Origin: CAVRRZ01 sp963723745
GTDB taxonomy: Bacteria; Actinomycetota; Actinomycetes; Mycobacteriales; Geodermatophilaceae
NCBI GenBank assembly: GCA_963723745.1
Contig: CAVRRZ010000004.1
Coordinates: forward strand, 434,001 to 498,000
Direction of reading: 5' to 3'
Length of the DNA: 64,000 bases
Part shown: positions 38,393-47,170 of the stretch, piece after piece
Position numbering within the stretch: the stretch's first letter is position 1
How the letters are laid out: each line of letters starts with the position of its first letter
Position numbers and translations under genes: made by a program
The notes under the pieces: model-generated
Seen by the model: the letters and a program-made list of their open reading frames with translations, nothing else
Told to the model about the DNA's origin: nothing
The model's database searches: none

Positions 38393-39060
38393 CCTCGGTG
38401 GACGCCGCCGATCTCGCGCTGCGCAACGCCACCTACCGGTTGCTCGTCACTCTCGGCAGGGTGCCCACCCTCACCGAGGCCGCGGACGCGGCAGGGCGGA
38501 CGGTGGACGACGTCCGTGCGGGGTGGCGGCGGCTGCACGAGGCGCACGCACTCGTCCTCGAGCGCTCCGGCGCCGCGATCCGCGTGGCCAACCCGTTCTC
38601 CGGCGTGCCGACCGCCCACCGGGTGGAGGCCGCAGGCCGCTGGTGGCACGCGAACTGCGCCTGGGACGCCTTCGGCATCTGCGCCGCCCTGCACGTGGAC
38701 GGCCGGATCGAGACCTCCTGCCCCGACTGCGCAGACCGCATCGTCACGGAGGTCCGGGACGGTCAGCCGAGCGACGAGAGCCTGCTCTTCCACTGCCTGG
38801 TGCCTGCGCGCCAGTGGTGGGACGACATCGTCTTCACCTAGGGCGCGATGAACCTCTTCCGGTCGGAGGAGCACGTGTCCCGCTGGCTCGGGATCCGGCC
38901 CCCCGGGGCGACGGTGCCGGTGGCGCAGCTCGCCGCGCTGGCACGCGCTTGGTGGGGGGATCGGCTCGCCGCCGACTGGCGTCCGCACACCGTGGCGGAG
39001 AACCAGGCGATCCTCCGTTCGGTGGGCCTGACCGGACCGTTCTGGCAACTGCCCGGCTGA
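38389..39060 (+). CDS. MerB-like (organomercurial lyase family) protein interrupted by in-frame TAG
   Basis: Residues 1-150 (38389-38841) resemble alkylmercury lyase: a winged-helix N-terminus, then ANCAWDAFGICAAL with Cys and Asp spaced as Cys96/Asp99 of MerB, and FHCLVPARQWWDDIVFT with the third active-site Cys. A TAG at 38839 ends this part, but the same frame continues GGC GCG ATG into 70 more residues (NLFRSEEHVSRWLGI) that look like the normal family C-terminus. It is either two products, read-through, a nonsense mutation or a base error. TTG or GTG start. All three catalytic residues precede the TAG. Confidence 0.75.
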
Positions 39061-39068
39061 GAAATGCC

Positions 39069-39092
39069 AAGAACTCTTTGCAAAGGGTTCTT
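39069..39092. promoter_or_regulatory. 24-bp palindrome, probable ArsR operator
   Basis: AAGAACTCTTTG followed by CAAAGGGTTCTT; 11 of 12 pairs match. It is the most AT-rich spot locally and ends 20 bases before the ArsR-type gene, so it probably mediates autorepression. Confidence 0.8.
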
Positions 39093-39112
39093 TGCGATCT
39101 ACGGTGGTCCGC

Positions 39113-39709
39113 ATGCTTGGCACCTCGGACCGGTTCGAGCTCCCCACCGGCGCCATCCGCGTCACCGACGTCGACGCGTTGCGAGCCCTCGCGCACCCGC
39201 TGCGCGCAGCGCTGCTCGGCGCGCTGCGCCTGCACGGTCCGTCGACCGCGAGCCGGCTGGCCGAGCGCCTCGGCGAGAGCAGCGGCTCGACCAGCTACCA
39301 CCTGCGTCAGCTGGCGAGGTTCGGCTTCGTCGACGAGCTCCCGGACGCCGGCAACGGGCGCGACCGCTGGTGGCAGGCGCTGCACCGCTCGACGAGCTGG
39401 GAGACCGAGGACCTCAGCGGTGACCCGGACGGTCGTGAGCTGGTCGACGAGGTCACGCACCAGCAGCTCGGCCAGCAGCGCAGGCTGCTGGCCCGGCACG
39501 CGGACGAGCTCCGGACCCTCGACGAGGAGTGGCGCAACGCGACGTCCCTCAACGACTGGTCGATCCGCCTGTCCCCCACGGCCACCCGCGAACTGGCCGC
39601 CGAGCTCAACGACGTGATCCGCCGCTGGCAGGAGACGCGCGAGGAGTCCGACCAGCCGGCCGTGTCCGTCCTGCTGGATCTCTTCCCGGTGACGGAGTAC
39701 CCGCTGTGA
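39113..39709 (+). CDS. ArsR-family (winged helix) transcriptional regulator
   Basis: 198 residues. The DNA-binding domain is clear: LRALAHPLRAALLGALRLHG, STASRLAERLGESSGSTSYH and LRQLARFGFVDEL. The C-terminal part is helical, without the Cys pair of metal-sensing ArsR proteins, so the ligand is probably organic. Stop overlaps the MFS gene start (GTGA), so it most likely controls that exporter through the palindrome just upstream. Confidence 0.88.
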   Translation: MLGTSDRFELPTGAIRVTDVDALRALAHPLRAALLGALRLHGPSTASRLAERLGESSGSTSYHLRQLARFGFVDELPDAGNGRDRWWQALHRSTSWETEDLSGDPDGRELVDEVTHQQLGQQRRLLARHADELRTLDEEWRNATSLNDWSIRLSPTATRELAAELNDVIRRWQETREESDQPAVSVLLDLFPVTEYPL

Positions 39710-40992
39710 GCCTCACCCCGGCGCAGGCGCAGCGCCGTTACGTGGGTCTCACCGCCCTGTGCTGGCTCCCGGTGGGGATCTCCGCGCCGGTGACCGTGCT
39801 CCTCGCGACCTCGCGCGGGCTGTCCCCGGCCGACATCGGGCTGGTCCTGGCCTGCTACTCGTTGGTCACGCTGCTGCTCGAGCTGCCCACCGGTGGCCTG
39901 GCCGACGCGATCGGCCACCGGCCGGTGCTGGCGCTCTCGGGCCTGCTGTCCATCGCCTCGCTGCTGACCATGGTCGCCGCCGACTCGGTGCCGCTCTTCG
40001 CCGCGGCCTGGGCCCTGCAGGGCATGTCCCGGGCGCTGGACTCGGGCCCGCTGGAGTCGTGGTACGTCGATGTCACCCATGCGGCCGACCCGACGGCCGA
40101 CACGACGGTCGGGCTGTCGCGCGCCGGGGCGGCCGACGGTCTGGGGCTGGCCGTCGGGGCGGTGCTCGGCGGCACCCTGCCGCTGCTGGTCGGCCGGTCG
40201 GGGAGCGAGGCCCTCGCCCTGCCCCTGCTCCTCGCCGCGTCACTCGTCCTGCTCTGGCTCGTCGCGGTCCTGCTGCTCGTCGTCCCTCTGCGCACGGCGC
40301 CGGTCTCGGGGGTGCGCGCCCTCGCCGCGGGGATCCGAGAGGTGCCGGTCGTCGTCCGGAGCACCTCGGCGCTGGTCGTCCGCCACAGGCTGCTCCGCCT
40401 GCTCCTGCTGATCTCGTTCCTGACCGGCGTCGCACTGACGACGCTGGAGGTGCTCGGCCCCCTGCACTTCGCCGACCTCGGCGGCAGCGTCGAACGCGGA
40501 TCGGCGATCTTCGGCGTCGTCATGGCGGTGTCCTTCGCCGCCGCGGGGCTCGGGGCGCTGCTCGCGCCGGCTGCTCGGCGCGCCGCGGGTGGATCCGTCG
40601 CCCGGGCCGGCGCCGCGACCGCGCTCCTGGGCGCGCTGACCGTGGGAGCGGTGGCGCTCGTCGGGCAGGTCGTCGAGGCCGCGGTGGCGTTCGCCCTGTT
40701 CTACCTCTTCAACGGCGCCGGGTGGCCGCTGCGCCAGCAGCTCCTGCACGAGCAGACGACCTCCGCGCAACGGTCGACGACGGTGTCCGCGACGTCGTTC
40801 GCCCTGATGCTCGGCGGTGGGCTGGGCAGCCTGCTGATCCCCCGGCTGGCCGAGGTGTCGGGCAATGCGGCGGGCTTCCTCGCCGGCGCCGGAGCGCTGG
40901 CGGTCATCGCGGTCGTGTCGCTGGGGCTGCGGCCACAGCCGGCGCGCATCGCGCAGGAGCCGGTGGGGCGGGCGTCGAACGCGGTCGGATGA
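39706..40992 (+). CDS. MFS exporter coupled to the ArsR regulator
   Basis: 428 residues, 12 predicted membrane helices. Loop 2-3 is GGLADAIGHRPVLAL, a relaxed MFS motif. The GTG at 39706 overlaps the regulator stop as GTGA. Regulator-exporter pairs of this kind usually confer resistance to a small molecule, but nothing here identifies it. Confidence 0.85.
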   Translation: MSLTPAQAQRRYVGLTALCWLPVGISAPVTVLLATSRGLSPADIGLVLACYSLVTLLLELPTGGLADAIGHRPVLALSGLLSIASLLTMVAADSVPLFAAAWALQGMSRALDSGPLESWYVDVTHAADPTADTTVGLSRAGAADGLGLAVGAVLGGTLPLLVGRSGSEALALPLLLAASLVLLWLVAVLLLVVPLRTAPVSGVRALAAGIREVPVVVRSTSALVVRHRLLRLLLLISFLTGVALTTLEVLGPLHFADLGGSVERGSAIFGVVMAVSFAAAGLGALLAPAARRAAGGSVARAGAATALLGALTVGAVALVGQVVEAAVAFALFYLFNGAGWPLRQQLLHEQTTSAQRSTTVSATSFALMLGGGLGSLLIPRLAEVSGNAAGFLAGAGALAVIAVVSLGLRPQPARIAQEPVGRASNAVG

Positions 40993-41145
40993 CGGGACCA
41001 GCACAAGGGCCCCATGCCCCCTGCCATCGAAGCGCTGCGCAGTCAAGGCGACACTGAGTGTTGTCTCCGAAGCGACATGTGACTACCGTCGGTGGCAGGT
41101 CGAACACAGAATCTCGCGCCCGCATCTGACCAGACAGGAGATCCT

Positions 41146-41655
41146 GTGCCGCAGCTCAACGTCGCCCTGGTTCCCGCCCCCGACCAGGTCGTCGTCCGCC
41201 TCACCGGTGAGGCGGATCTCTCGACCGCGGGCCTGGTCGCCGATGCGCTCGCGCGGGCCGCGGCCCTCGGCACGGACTCCGTCGTCATCGACGTGGCCGG
41301 GACCCGCTTCTGGGACTGCGCCGCCCTACACGAGCTGGCCACGTTCACCACCGATCTGGGCCGGGCCGGTCGCCGCTGCCGCATCGTCGGCGCGACGGCG
41401 GCCACGCGTCGGCTCGTCGTGCTGGCCGACTTCGCCACGACCTTGGTGCTCGACGGCCCGGTACATCTGCCCGGTGTCGCGCCGGCCGCCGCCACGCCGC
41501 GACCGCCGATCACCCGCCCCGAGCGCACGCTGGCCGCCGTGGCCGCAGCCGACCGCCGCCGGTCCCCGGTGCCCACCCACCCGGCCCCCGGCCGGCGCCG
41601 GGGCGAGGCGAGCGGGAGCGCCCGCGGTGCGGTGGCGGTGCGCCGCTGGCGCTGA
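41146..41655 (+). CDS. STAS-domain protein (anti-sigma factor antagonist-like)
   Basis: 169 residues. The STAS fold covers about residues 1-110: VVVRLTGEADLSTAGLVADAL, VVIDVAGTRFWDCAALHELA and IVGATAATRRLVVLADF. The usual phosphorylatable Ser in DxSG is replaced (RFWDCAAL), so if it works by partner switching, control by phosphorylation differs. A disordered basic tail of about 50 residues follows. GTG at 41146 behind CAGGAG. Converges on the EAL gene. Confidence 0.82.
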   Translation: MPQLNVALVPAPDQVVVRLTGEADLSTAGLVADALARAAALGTDSVVIDVAGTRFWDCAALHELATFTTDLGRAGRRCRIVGATAATRRLVVLADFATTLVLDGPVHLPGVAPAAATPRPPITRPERTLAAVAAADRRRSPVPTHPAPGRRRGEASGSARGAVAVRRWR

Positions 41656-41675
41656 GCTGATCCGCCGGCCGGCGC

Positions 41676-42855
41676 TCAGCCGGCCGGCGTGGAGTCGACC
41701 GTCCGGGCGGGTGCCCGCCGGCGCACGTCGACCACCGGCTGGAAGCCTCCCGCCGGTTCCTCGGCCGGCGGCTCGCGCCTCTCGGGCCGGCCGAACAGCC
41801 AGCCCTGTCCGAGATCGGCGCCCAGGCCGGTGAGCTGTTCGGCCAGCTGCTCGGACTCGACGCCTTCGGCAACCACGACGGCGCCGATCCGGTGCGCGGC
41901 CTCGATGACCGCCCCCACCACGGCACGGGCGCCCTCGACGGGCAGCTCCTGCACCAGTCCCTTGCCGAGCTTCACGACGTCCGGGCGGACGGCGGTGAGC
42001 AGCGACAGGCTGGACCAGCCGGCGCTGACGTCGTCCAGTGCGATCCGCCAGCCGAGCGACCGGCACGTGCTCCAGGACGGACAGCAGGTGCCCGCGGTCG
42101 CTGGCGACCTGCGACTCGACGACCTCGAGGACGAGCCGCGCCGGGGCGATGCCGGTGTCGTGCACCGCGTCCTCGATGCCCGCGAGGCAGACCTGCGGGC
42201 GGAGCACGGAGCGCGGGATCCACGTTGACGAACAGGTCGTGCGTCGCCGAGCCAGGAGGCCGCGCCGACGACGGCCGACTCGCGGCCGATGGCGTCGAGG
42301 CGGGGCAGCCAGCCGGCCGGACTCCGCGACGAAGAACAGGTCGCCCCCACCGACCTCGCCGGCCGTCGACCACGCCGCGGAGCAGCGCCTCGTGGGCCAC
42401 GACGGAGCGGTCGGCGAGCGACACGATCGGCTGGTACACCGACCACAACTCGGCCTCGGCCAGCACACCGATCTCGACGGTGACGCCGCGGCGGGCGAGC
42501 TCGACGGCGAGGGTGGGCGCGGTCAGCAGCCGGGCGGTCGAGCGTCAGCGACCCTCCACGGCGGATCGGTGACCACCCGGACGACCTCGGTCTCGGCGGC
42601 GGTCAGCTCGCGCGCGAGCCGCTGGAGGAGCCGCTCGAGCCCGCGACCGCCGCGGTCGGTCGACCACGTCCAGGAAGGCACCCCACGCGGAGACCGACAG
42701 GCCGAGCGCCTGTGCGGTGCGCGCGATCGCCGGCAGCACGTGGTCCGACGGGGCTGGCCAGCAGTGCGCGGGTCGCACGCGCCGGGCACCTCCCAGTGCG
42801 CACGGCAGTCGCAGACGGCGCCGCACAGGGTTCCCACCCCGGCAGGATGACCCAC
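41676..42855 (-). CDS. EAL-domain protein with Cys-rich N-terminus (several frameshifts)
   Basis: About 390 residues after joining at least five breaks between 42050 and 42760. The start has a Cys cluster (LCGAVCDCRAHWEVPGACD) and a helical region (ASPSDHVLPAIARTAQALGL). The EAL domain has YQPIVSLADRSVVAHEALLRG (intact EAL), VLEVVESQVA, ALDDVSAGWSSLSLL (degenerate form of DDFGTGYSSL), DVVKLGKGL and VAEGVESEQ. Probably a cyclic di-GMP phosphodiesterase or a binding-only relative. Start at the GTG at 42855 is tentative. Confidence 0.75.
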
Positions 42856-42949
42856 CTGGGCCGGCGGATGGAGCAGGCGCGCGGCGTTGCCGGGCGCCCG
42901 ACCGGGTGACGATTCCGGCCGTACCGCCGCCAGGTACCGACCGCGCGAT

Positions 42950-42968
42950 GACTTAAGTGATTAAAGTC
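42950..42968. promoter_or_regulatory. Dyad just before the TetR-family gene
   Basis: GACTT...AAGTC half-sites around AAGTGATTA, AT-rich, six bases before the ATG at 42974. A plausible autoregulatory operator or -10 region. Confidence 0.4.
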
Positions 42969-42973
42969 TGCGC

Positions 42974-43604
42974 ATGGCCGCTCTGCACGACCGATCGCCC
43001 CTCGGACCGAGCCGAGGTGGGCGACCGCGCGATCCGAGCCGGGACGGCGTCATCCGCGCCGCGATCCTGCGGCTGCTGGCCGACGTCGGTTACGGCGCGC
43101 TGACCATGGACGCCGTGGCCGCCGAGGCAGGCGTCGGCAAGGCGACGATCTACCGCCGGTGGCGGACCAAGCAGGACCTGGTCGTCGACACGATCCCGAG
43201 CTGAACCGGGCCGAGGCATCGCCACCCGACACCGGCTCGCTCGAGTGCGACCTGCGCGCGATGCTGCACTCGCTCGTGGCGGCTGATCAACGGTCCCGAC
43301 CGGGGCCGCGACCCTGTCGCTGCTGTCCACGGTGCCGCACCAGCCTGCGCTGGCCGAGGCGTTCCGCGACGGCCCGCTCGGCCGTCTGGCGGCACGGCTT
43401 CGAGCAGATCTGGGACCGCGCCGAGAGCGCGGCGAGGTCCGACCGGGCCTGTCCGGCTCCGCGCAGGCGCCGAGAGCGGCCAGCGCCCTGCTCGTGCAGC
43501 GGTGGCTGCTCACCGGCGGCCCGGTCGACGAGGCCTACGCCGACGAGGTGCTCGAGCAGGTCGTCCTGCCACTGCTGCGCGCGACGTACACACCGTCGTC
43601 CTGA
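42974..43604 (+). CDS. TetR-family transcriptional regulator (three frameshifts)
   Basis: About 209 residues once joined. N-terminal helix-turn-helix VAAEAGVGKATIYRRWRTKQDLV is intact; the C-terminal helices include PALAEAFRDGPLGRLAARLRA and a TetR_C-type end LLTGGPVDEAYADEVLEQVV. Breaks: one base short near 43196 and one too many near 43286 and 43300. No obvious target besides itself; DUF427 follows convergently. Confidence 0.85.
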
Positions 43605-43610
43605 GGCCGG

Positions 43611-44106
43611 TCACCAGCCGCGGCTGCCGGCCTCGCCCTTGAACGGGCCGACGACGTCGTCGGTGATCCAGCCGCCGTAGAAGTCGCCGGGCTGGGGGCG
43701 CACCCGCTCGCCGTCCACCAGCGCGCCGGTCGACCCTGCCCGGGTAGAACGCGACCGCGCCGCGCAGGTGCTCGTAGCCGGGCGTCGGGCTGCTCGTAGG
43801 ACCAGGCCGCCTGCGGCAGCCGTCGGCCGTCGACGACGACGTCCCAGTAGGTGGCCGCCCCTTCCACTCGCACCAGGACCCGCCGTCGGCCCGCTCGAGG
43901 ACGCCGTCGGAGACGTCCTCGCGAGGCACGTAGTAGACCGGCGGATGGCTGGTCTCGCACACCCGCACCGCACGATCGGTTCGCGCGATCACCCGGCCGC
44001 CGGCCTCGACGACGACGCGGCGCCGGGTCACCTCGGCCGACGGCGGGCGCGGGTAGTCCCAGACGGACTCCTGACCGGGACCGACCGGGTCGCGACGCGG
44101 AGGCAT
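43611..44106 (-). CDS. DUF427 family protein (three frameshifts)
   Basis: About 164 residues. Typical pieces are RRVVVEAGGRVIARTDRAVRV, HPPVYYVPREDVSDGVLE, WCEWKG, the second lobe AAWSYEQPDA, AVAFYPGRVD and the end QPGDFYGGWITDDVVGPFKG. DUF427 is a small beta-barrel family of unknown role, common in actinobacteria. Breaks near 43735, 43790 and 43858. ATG at 44106. Confidence 0.88.
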
Positions 44107-44157
44107 GCCCCCAGTGTGCGACCGATCGCCGCCGGGGGGCTCAGCGCGTGCGGACGG

Positions 44158-44421
44158 TCAGCGCCTGCGGGCGGTCAGCGCCTTGGGGCCGCTGCCCTTG
44201 CGGTACCTGGCCTTGCGGACGACGCCGACGGTGACCAGCAGGCCGAGGCCGCCGACCAGCGCCATGCCGGGCGGGGACTGCAGGAAGGCCAGCGCCTTCG
44301 CCTTGGCCTCGCCGGCGAGGCGCTTCGGGCTGGTGCGGTCGGCGAGCTGGTCGAGCGTCGCGGCCAGCGACTCACGGGCGGCGTCGATCTCCAGCTGGAT
44401 CTGTCGAGGGTCGCGAGGCAC
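44158..44421 (-). CDS. DUF3618 family membrane protein
   Basis: 87 residues from the GTG at 44421: VPRDPRQIQLEIDAARESLA, ATLDQLADRTSPKRL, then one membrane helix (MALVGGLGLLVTVGVV) and a basic tail. This is the standard DUF3618 layout; function unknown. A longer upstream reading is possible but low-complexity. Confidence 0.85.
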   Translation of the reverse strand: MPRDPRQIQLEIDAARESLAATLDQLADRTSPKRLAGEAKAKALAFLQSPPGMALVGGLGLLVTVGVVRKARYRKGSGPKALTARRR

Positions 44422-44524
44422 GCCGACAGCCTGCCAGACGCCGCGGCGTCCAGCGCCCCGACCAGGGGCCGCGGCCCCGTATCGGGTGGACGCGGCGGTC
44501 ACTTCTCCTAGACTCCGAGGCCGC

Positions 44525-44605
44525 GCGGGAGTGGTGTAACGGCAGCCACGCCAGACTTAGGATCTGGTGCCTTCGGGCGTAGGGGTTCGACTCCCCTCTC
44601 CCGCA
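44525..44605 (+). tRNA. tRNA-Leu (anticodon TAG)
   Basis: Acceptor arms GCGGGAG / CTCCCGC, anticodon stem CCAGA / TCTGG with loop CTTAGGA (anticodon TAG), a long variable arm around GCCTTCGGGC as expected for leucine, and T loop TTCGACT. CCA is not encoded, unlike tRNA-Lys at 5.3 kb. Confidence 0.96.
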
Positions 44606-44713
44606 CGCACGTCGATGGCCGACATCGAGTCACCGCGGCGGTTCCTCGGTCGCCCGGTGCGGCCGTCCGCGGTCGACGCGATCGAGGGCCGCGCGGTGCT
44701 CCGATCAGGCGGG

Positions 44714-45607
44714 TCAGCGGCCGGCCCGGGGCACGACGACTCCACCGATGCGGTCGAGGTCCTCCATCTCGACCGGCCCGAGCACCCGGGCGCCGGCCTC
44801 CAGGTTCTGCTCCAGGTGATCGAGCTCCCGTGTGCTCGGGATGGCCAGGATGTTCGGCGAACGGGCGAGCAGCCAGGTCAGCGCCACCTCCGTCTGCGTC
44901 GTCTCCAGGACAGCGGCGACCCGCGCCAGACCGGGCGCATGGATCGGCGGGAACCCGCCGAGCGGCCGGCACGCCACGAAGGGGATGCCCGCGCGGGCGA
45001 GCACGTCGACCAGCGGGTCGTCGTGGCGGTGCGCCACGTTGTAGTGGTTCTGCACGCACACCACCGTCGCGATCGCCTTGGCATCGGCGAAGCTCTGGGT
45101 CGTCACGTTGGCGACCCCCAGGTGCCGGATCAGCCCCTCCTGCTGCATCGCGGCGAGAGCCTGCATCGGCTCGTCCGGTGACCGGTGAACCGGCTCGGGG
45201 GCGCCCGGCATGCGCAGGTTCACGATGTCCAGGACGTCGACGCCGAGATGCGTGAGGTGCCCTTCGACGGCCCGGCGCAGCTCGGCGGCGGACAGCGCCT
45301 CCACCCAGCGTCCCTCGGTCGTCCATCGGGCACCGACGTTCGTGACGATGGTGAGTTCGACCGGATAGGGATGCAGCGCCTTTCGGATCAGGTCGGTCAC
45401 CTTGTGCGGACCCTCGTAGACGCCGGTGTCGATGTGGTCGACGCCCAGGTCGACGGCGCGGCGCAGGAGGGCGATGACGGTCCTGCTGTCGGGAGGAGGT
45501 CGCCCCGCTGCGTCCGGCCCGGTCAACCGCATCGTGCCGTAGCCGAGGCGGTTGGTCAGGCGGTCGCCCAGCATGTACTGGCCGGATCTCTCGGCGGTGA
45601 TCGTCAT
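44714..45607 (-). CDS. Aldo/keto reductase
   Basis: 297 residues, NADPH-dependent reductase of the AKR superfamily (TIM barrel). VDHIDTGVYEG supplies the catalytic Asp/Tyr region, LDIVNLRMPG replaces the usual catalytic-His strand (normally DLxxxH), IRHLGVANVTTQSF, VQNHYNVAHR, CRPLGG and AIPSTRELDHLEQNL follow the family. The absence of His in the active-site strand suggests altered chemistry. ATG at 45607. Confidence 0.88.
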   Translation of the reverse strand: MTITAERSGQYMLGDRLTNRLGYGTMRLTGPDAAGRPPPDSRTVIALLRRAVDLGVDHIDTGVYEGPHKVTDLIRKALHPYPVELTIVTNVGARWTTEGRWVEALSAAELRRAVEGHLTHLGVDVLDIVNLRMPGAPEPVHRSPDEPMQALAAMQQEGLIRHLGVANVTTQSFADAKAIATVVCVQNHYNVAHRHDDPLVDVLARAGIPFVACRPLGGFPPIHAPGLARVAAVLETTQTEVALTWLLARSPNILAIPSTRELDHLEQNLEAGARVLGPVEMEDLDRIGGVVVPRAGR

Positions 45608-45730
45608 GGCCCGGGTACTACCCGCCGGCGTGGGCAGCTGACCCTCCACGCGGCGTCCTCACCCCCGCCCTGACCGTGCTCGGCCTGCTGGCGTTTCGCC
45701 GGAGCTCGAGCACGGTCCGGTCCGGCCGGA

Positions 45731-46102
45731 TCAGGTCCAGAGCACCGCGAGGAGCACGTTGAGGATCGCCAGCGCGCCGGCGGCGTGGAACCAGGGCAGC
45801 GGCGCCTTCGCCGGTCCGCCGGCCGCAGCGGCCTTCTGCTTGCTGCCGGCCATGAACACCGCCACCAGTACCAGGACGGCGACGACGAGCTTGACGCCGA
45901 TCTTCGGGTGGTTGACATCCCCGTCGCCGGCCTCGAGCACCCCCACCAGCGCGAGGCCCGTGACCAGCTGCGCGATCGCACCGATGCGCATGAGCCCGGT
46001 GTCGAAGTCCGCCTTCCGGCTCACCTGGAACAGGAACGGGCCGATGATCACGGCCAGGCCCAGGATGTGCAGGACGACGAGCAGCAACCGCAGGGTCTCC
46101 AT
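45731..46102 (-). CDS. Four-helix integral membrane protein
   Basis: 123 residues with four membrane helices: LRLLLVVLHILGLAVIIGPF, IAQLVTGLALVGVL, VKLVVAVLVLVAVFMAG and a C-terminal FHAAGALAILNVLLAVLW. His residues in helices 1 and 4 recall small CopD/cytochrome-like membrane proteins, but no signature is firm. Function unknown. Confidence 0.7.
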   Translation of the reverse strand: METLRLLLVVLHILGLAVIIGPFLFQVSRKADFDTGLMRIGAIAQLVTGLALVGVLEAGDGDVNHPKIGVKLVVAVLVLVAVFMAGSKQKAAAAGGPAKAPLPWFHAAGALAILNVLLAVLWT

Positions 46103-46233
46103 GCCCGCAGGCTAACGACGATCCCGCGGTGGTCCCGATCACGCGCGGGCACACGGCGCGGCGACTCACCCGTTGGGGTGCCCCCGTCCCGGCTCGGCTG
46201 GGCCCGCCCGCCGTACGGACCGACGGAAACCAC

Positions 46234-46545
46234 GTGACCACGTTTCCCTGGGCCGGCCGGCTGCTGCCCGCCGCCCTGACCCGCGCCGCCGTCGTCCGGG
46301 AGCTGCCGGACTACCTGCGCGACCTGCCCGCTGCCCTGCGCCCCGTGGCCCTCGACCAGGTGCCCGTCGGCTGGGAGCAGCGGGCCTACGACCCGACGGC
46401 CGGTGACGCCGACGCCCTCACCTGGCTGGGCTTCGAGCCCGGTGACGACGCCGAGCCGCTGCTGCCCTGGCCGCGGCCGGAACGCTGGCCGGCCCACCGG
46501 CCCGTCGGACGCCACCGCGCGAGCGCACGCTTGCAGACCGCCTGA
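46234..46545 (+). CDS. Hypothetical protein, 103 residues
   Basis: Starts VTTFPWAGRLLPAALTRA and is rich in Pro, Trp and Arg (VGWEQRAYDP, LLPWPRPERWPAHRP). No family recognised, no membrane segment. The GTG at 46234 follows GGAAACC. It converges on rdgB. Confidence 0.5.
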   Translation: MTTFPWAGRLLPAALTRAAVVRELPDYLRDLPAALRPVALDQVPVGWEQRAYDPTAGDADALTWLGFEPGDDAEPLLPWPRPERWPAHRPVGRHRASARLQTA

Positions 46546-46558
46546 CCCTCTCGGGCGA

Positions 46559-47170
46559 TCAGTCGCGGGCGAGCACCCGGGCCACCACGGGCACCAGCGC
46601 CGCGAACGCCTGCCCCCGGTGACTGCGGGCGTCCTTCTCGGCCGGGGCCAGCTCCGCCGACGTGACGTCGAGCCCCTCGGGCACGAAGACCGGGTCGTAG
46701 CCGAAGCCGTTCGAGCCGCGCTTCTCGCGGATCAGCCGCCCGGACCACCGCCGCTCCAGGACGTGCTCGTCCCCGTCGGGGGTGACCAGGGCCGCGGCGC
46801 ACACGAAGGCGGCCCCCCGCCTCTCGTCGGGCACGTCGGAGAGCTGGGCGAGCAGCAGGGCGGTGTTGGCGTCGTCGTCGCCGTGCCGGCCCGACCACCG
46901 GGCCGAGAGCACCCCCGGCATGCCGCCCAGCGCGTCGACGGTCAGGCCCGAGTCGTCCGCGACGGCGGGCAGGCCGGTGGCCCGAGCCGCGTCGCGCGCC
47001 TTGAGCAGCGCGTTCTCCTCGAACGTCGCGCCGGTCTCGGCCGTCTCCGGGAAGTCGGCGACCGCCTCGAGGCCGACCACCTCGACGCCCGGCACCGCCC
47101 CGGCGAGCAGTCGCTGGAGCTCGGCCAGCTTGCCGCGGTTGCGGGTCGCCAGGAGCAGCCGGTGGCTCAT
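46559..47170 (-). CDS. rdgB: Non-canonical purine NTP pyrophosphatase (XTP/dITP diphosphatase)
   Basis: Removes dITP, XTP and ITP from the nucleotide pool. 203 residues. Opening LLLATRNRGKLAELQRLL, then TFEENALLKARDAARATGLP, VADDSGLTVDALGG (catalytic Asp), GFGYDPVFVP and KDARSHRGQA are the family signatures. The ATG at 47170 overlaps the rph stop (ATGA). Same pairing as Rv1340-Rv1341 in M. tuberculosis. Confidence 0.96.
   Translation of the reverse strand: MSHRLLLATRNRGKLAELQRLLAGAVPGVEVVGLEAVADFPETAETGATFEENALLKARDAARATGLPAVADDSGLTVDALGGMPGVLSARWSGRHGDDDANTALLLAQLSDVPDERRGAAFVCAAALVTPDGDEHVLERRWSGRLIREKRGSNGFGYDPVFVPEGLDVTSAELAPAEKDARSHRGQAFAALVPVVARVLARD

Noticed and set aside
38839..38841. 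Selenocysteine or pyrrolysine insertion at the MerB-like stop
   Set aside because: The codon is TAG, not TGA, so selenocysteine is excluded, and no pyrrolysine genes are visible. A mutation or base error is likelier.
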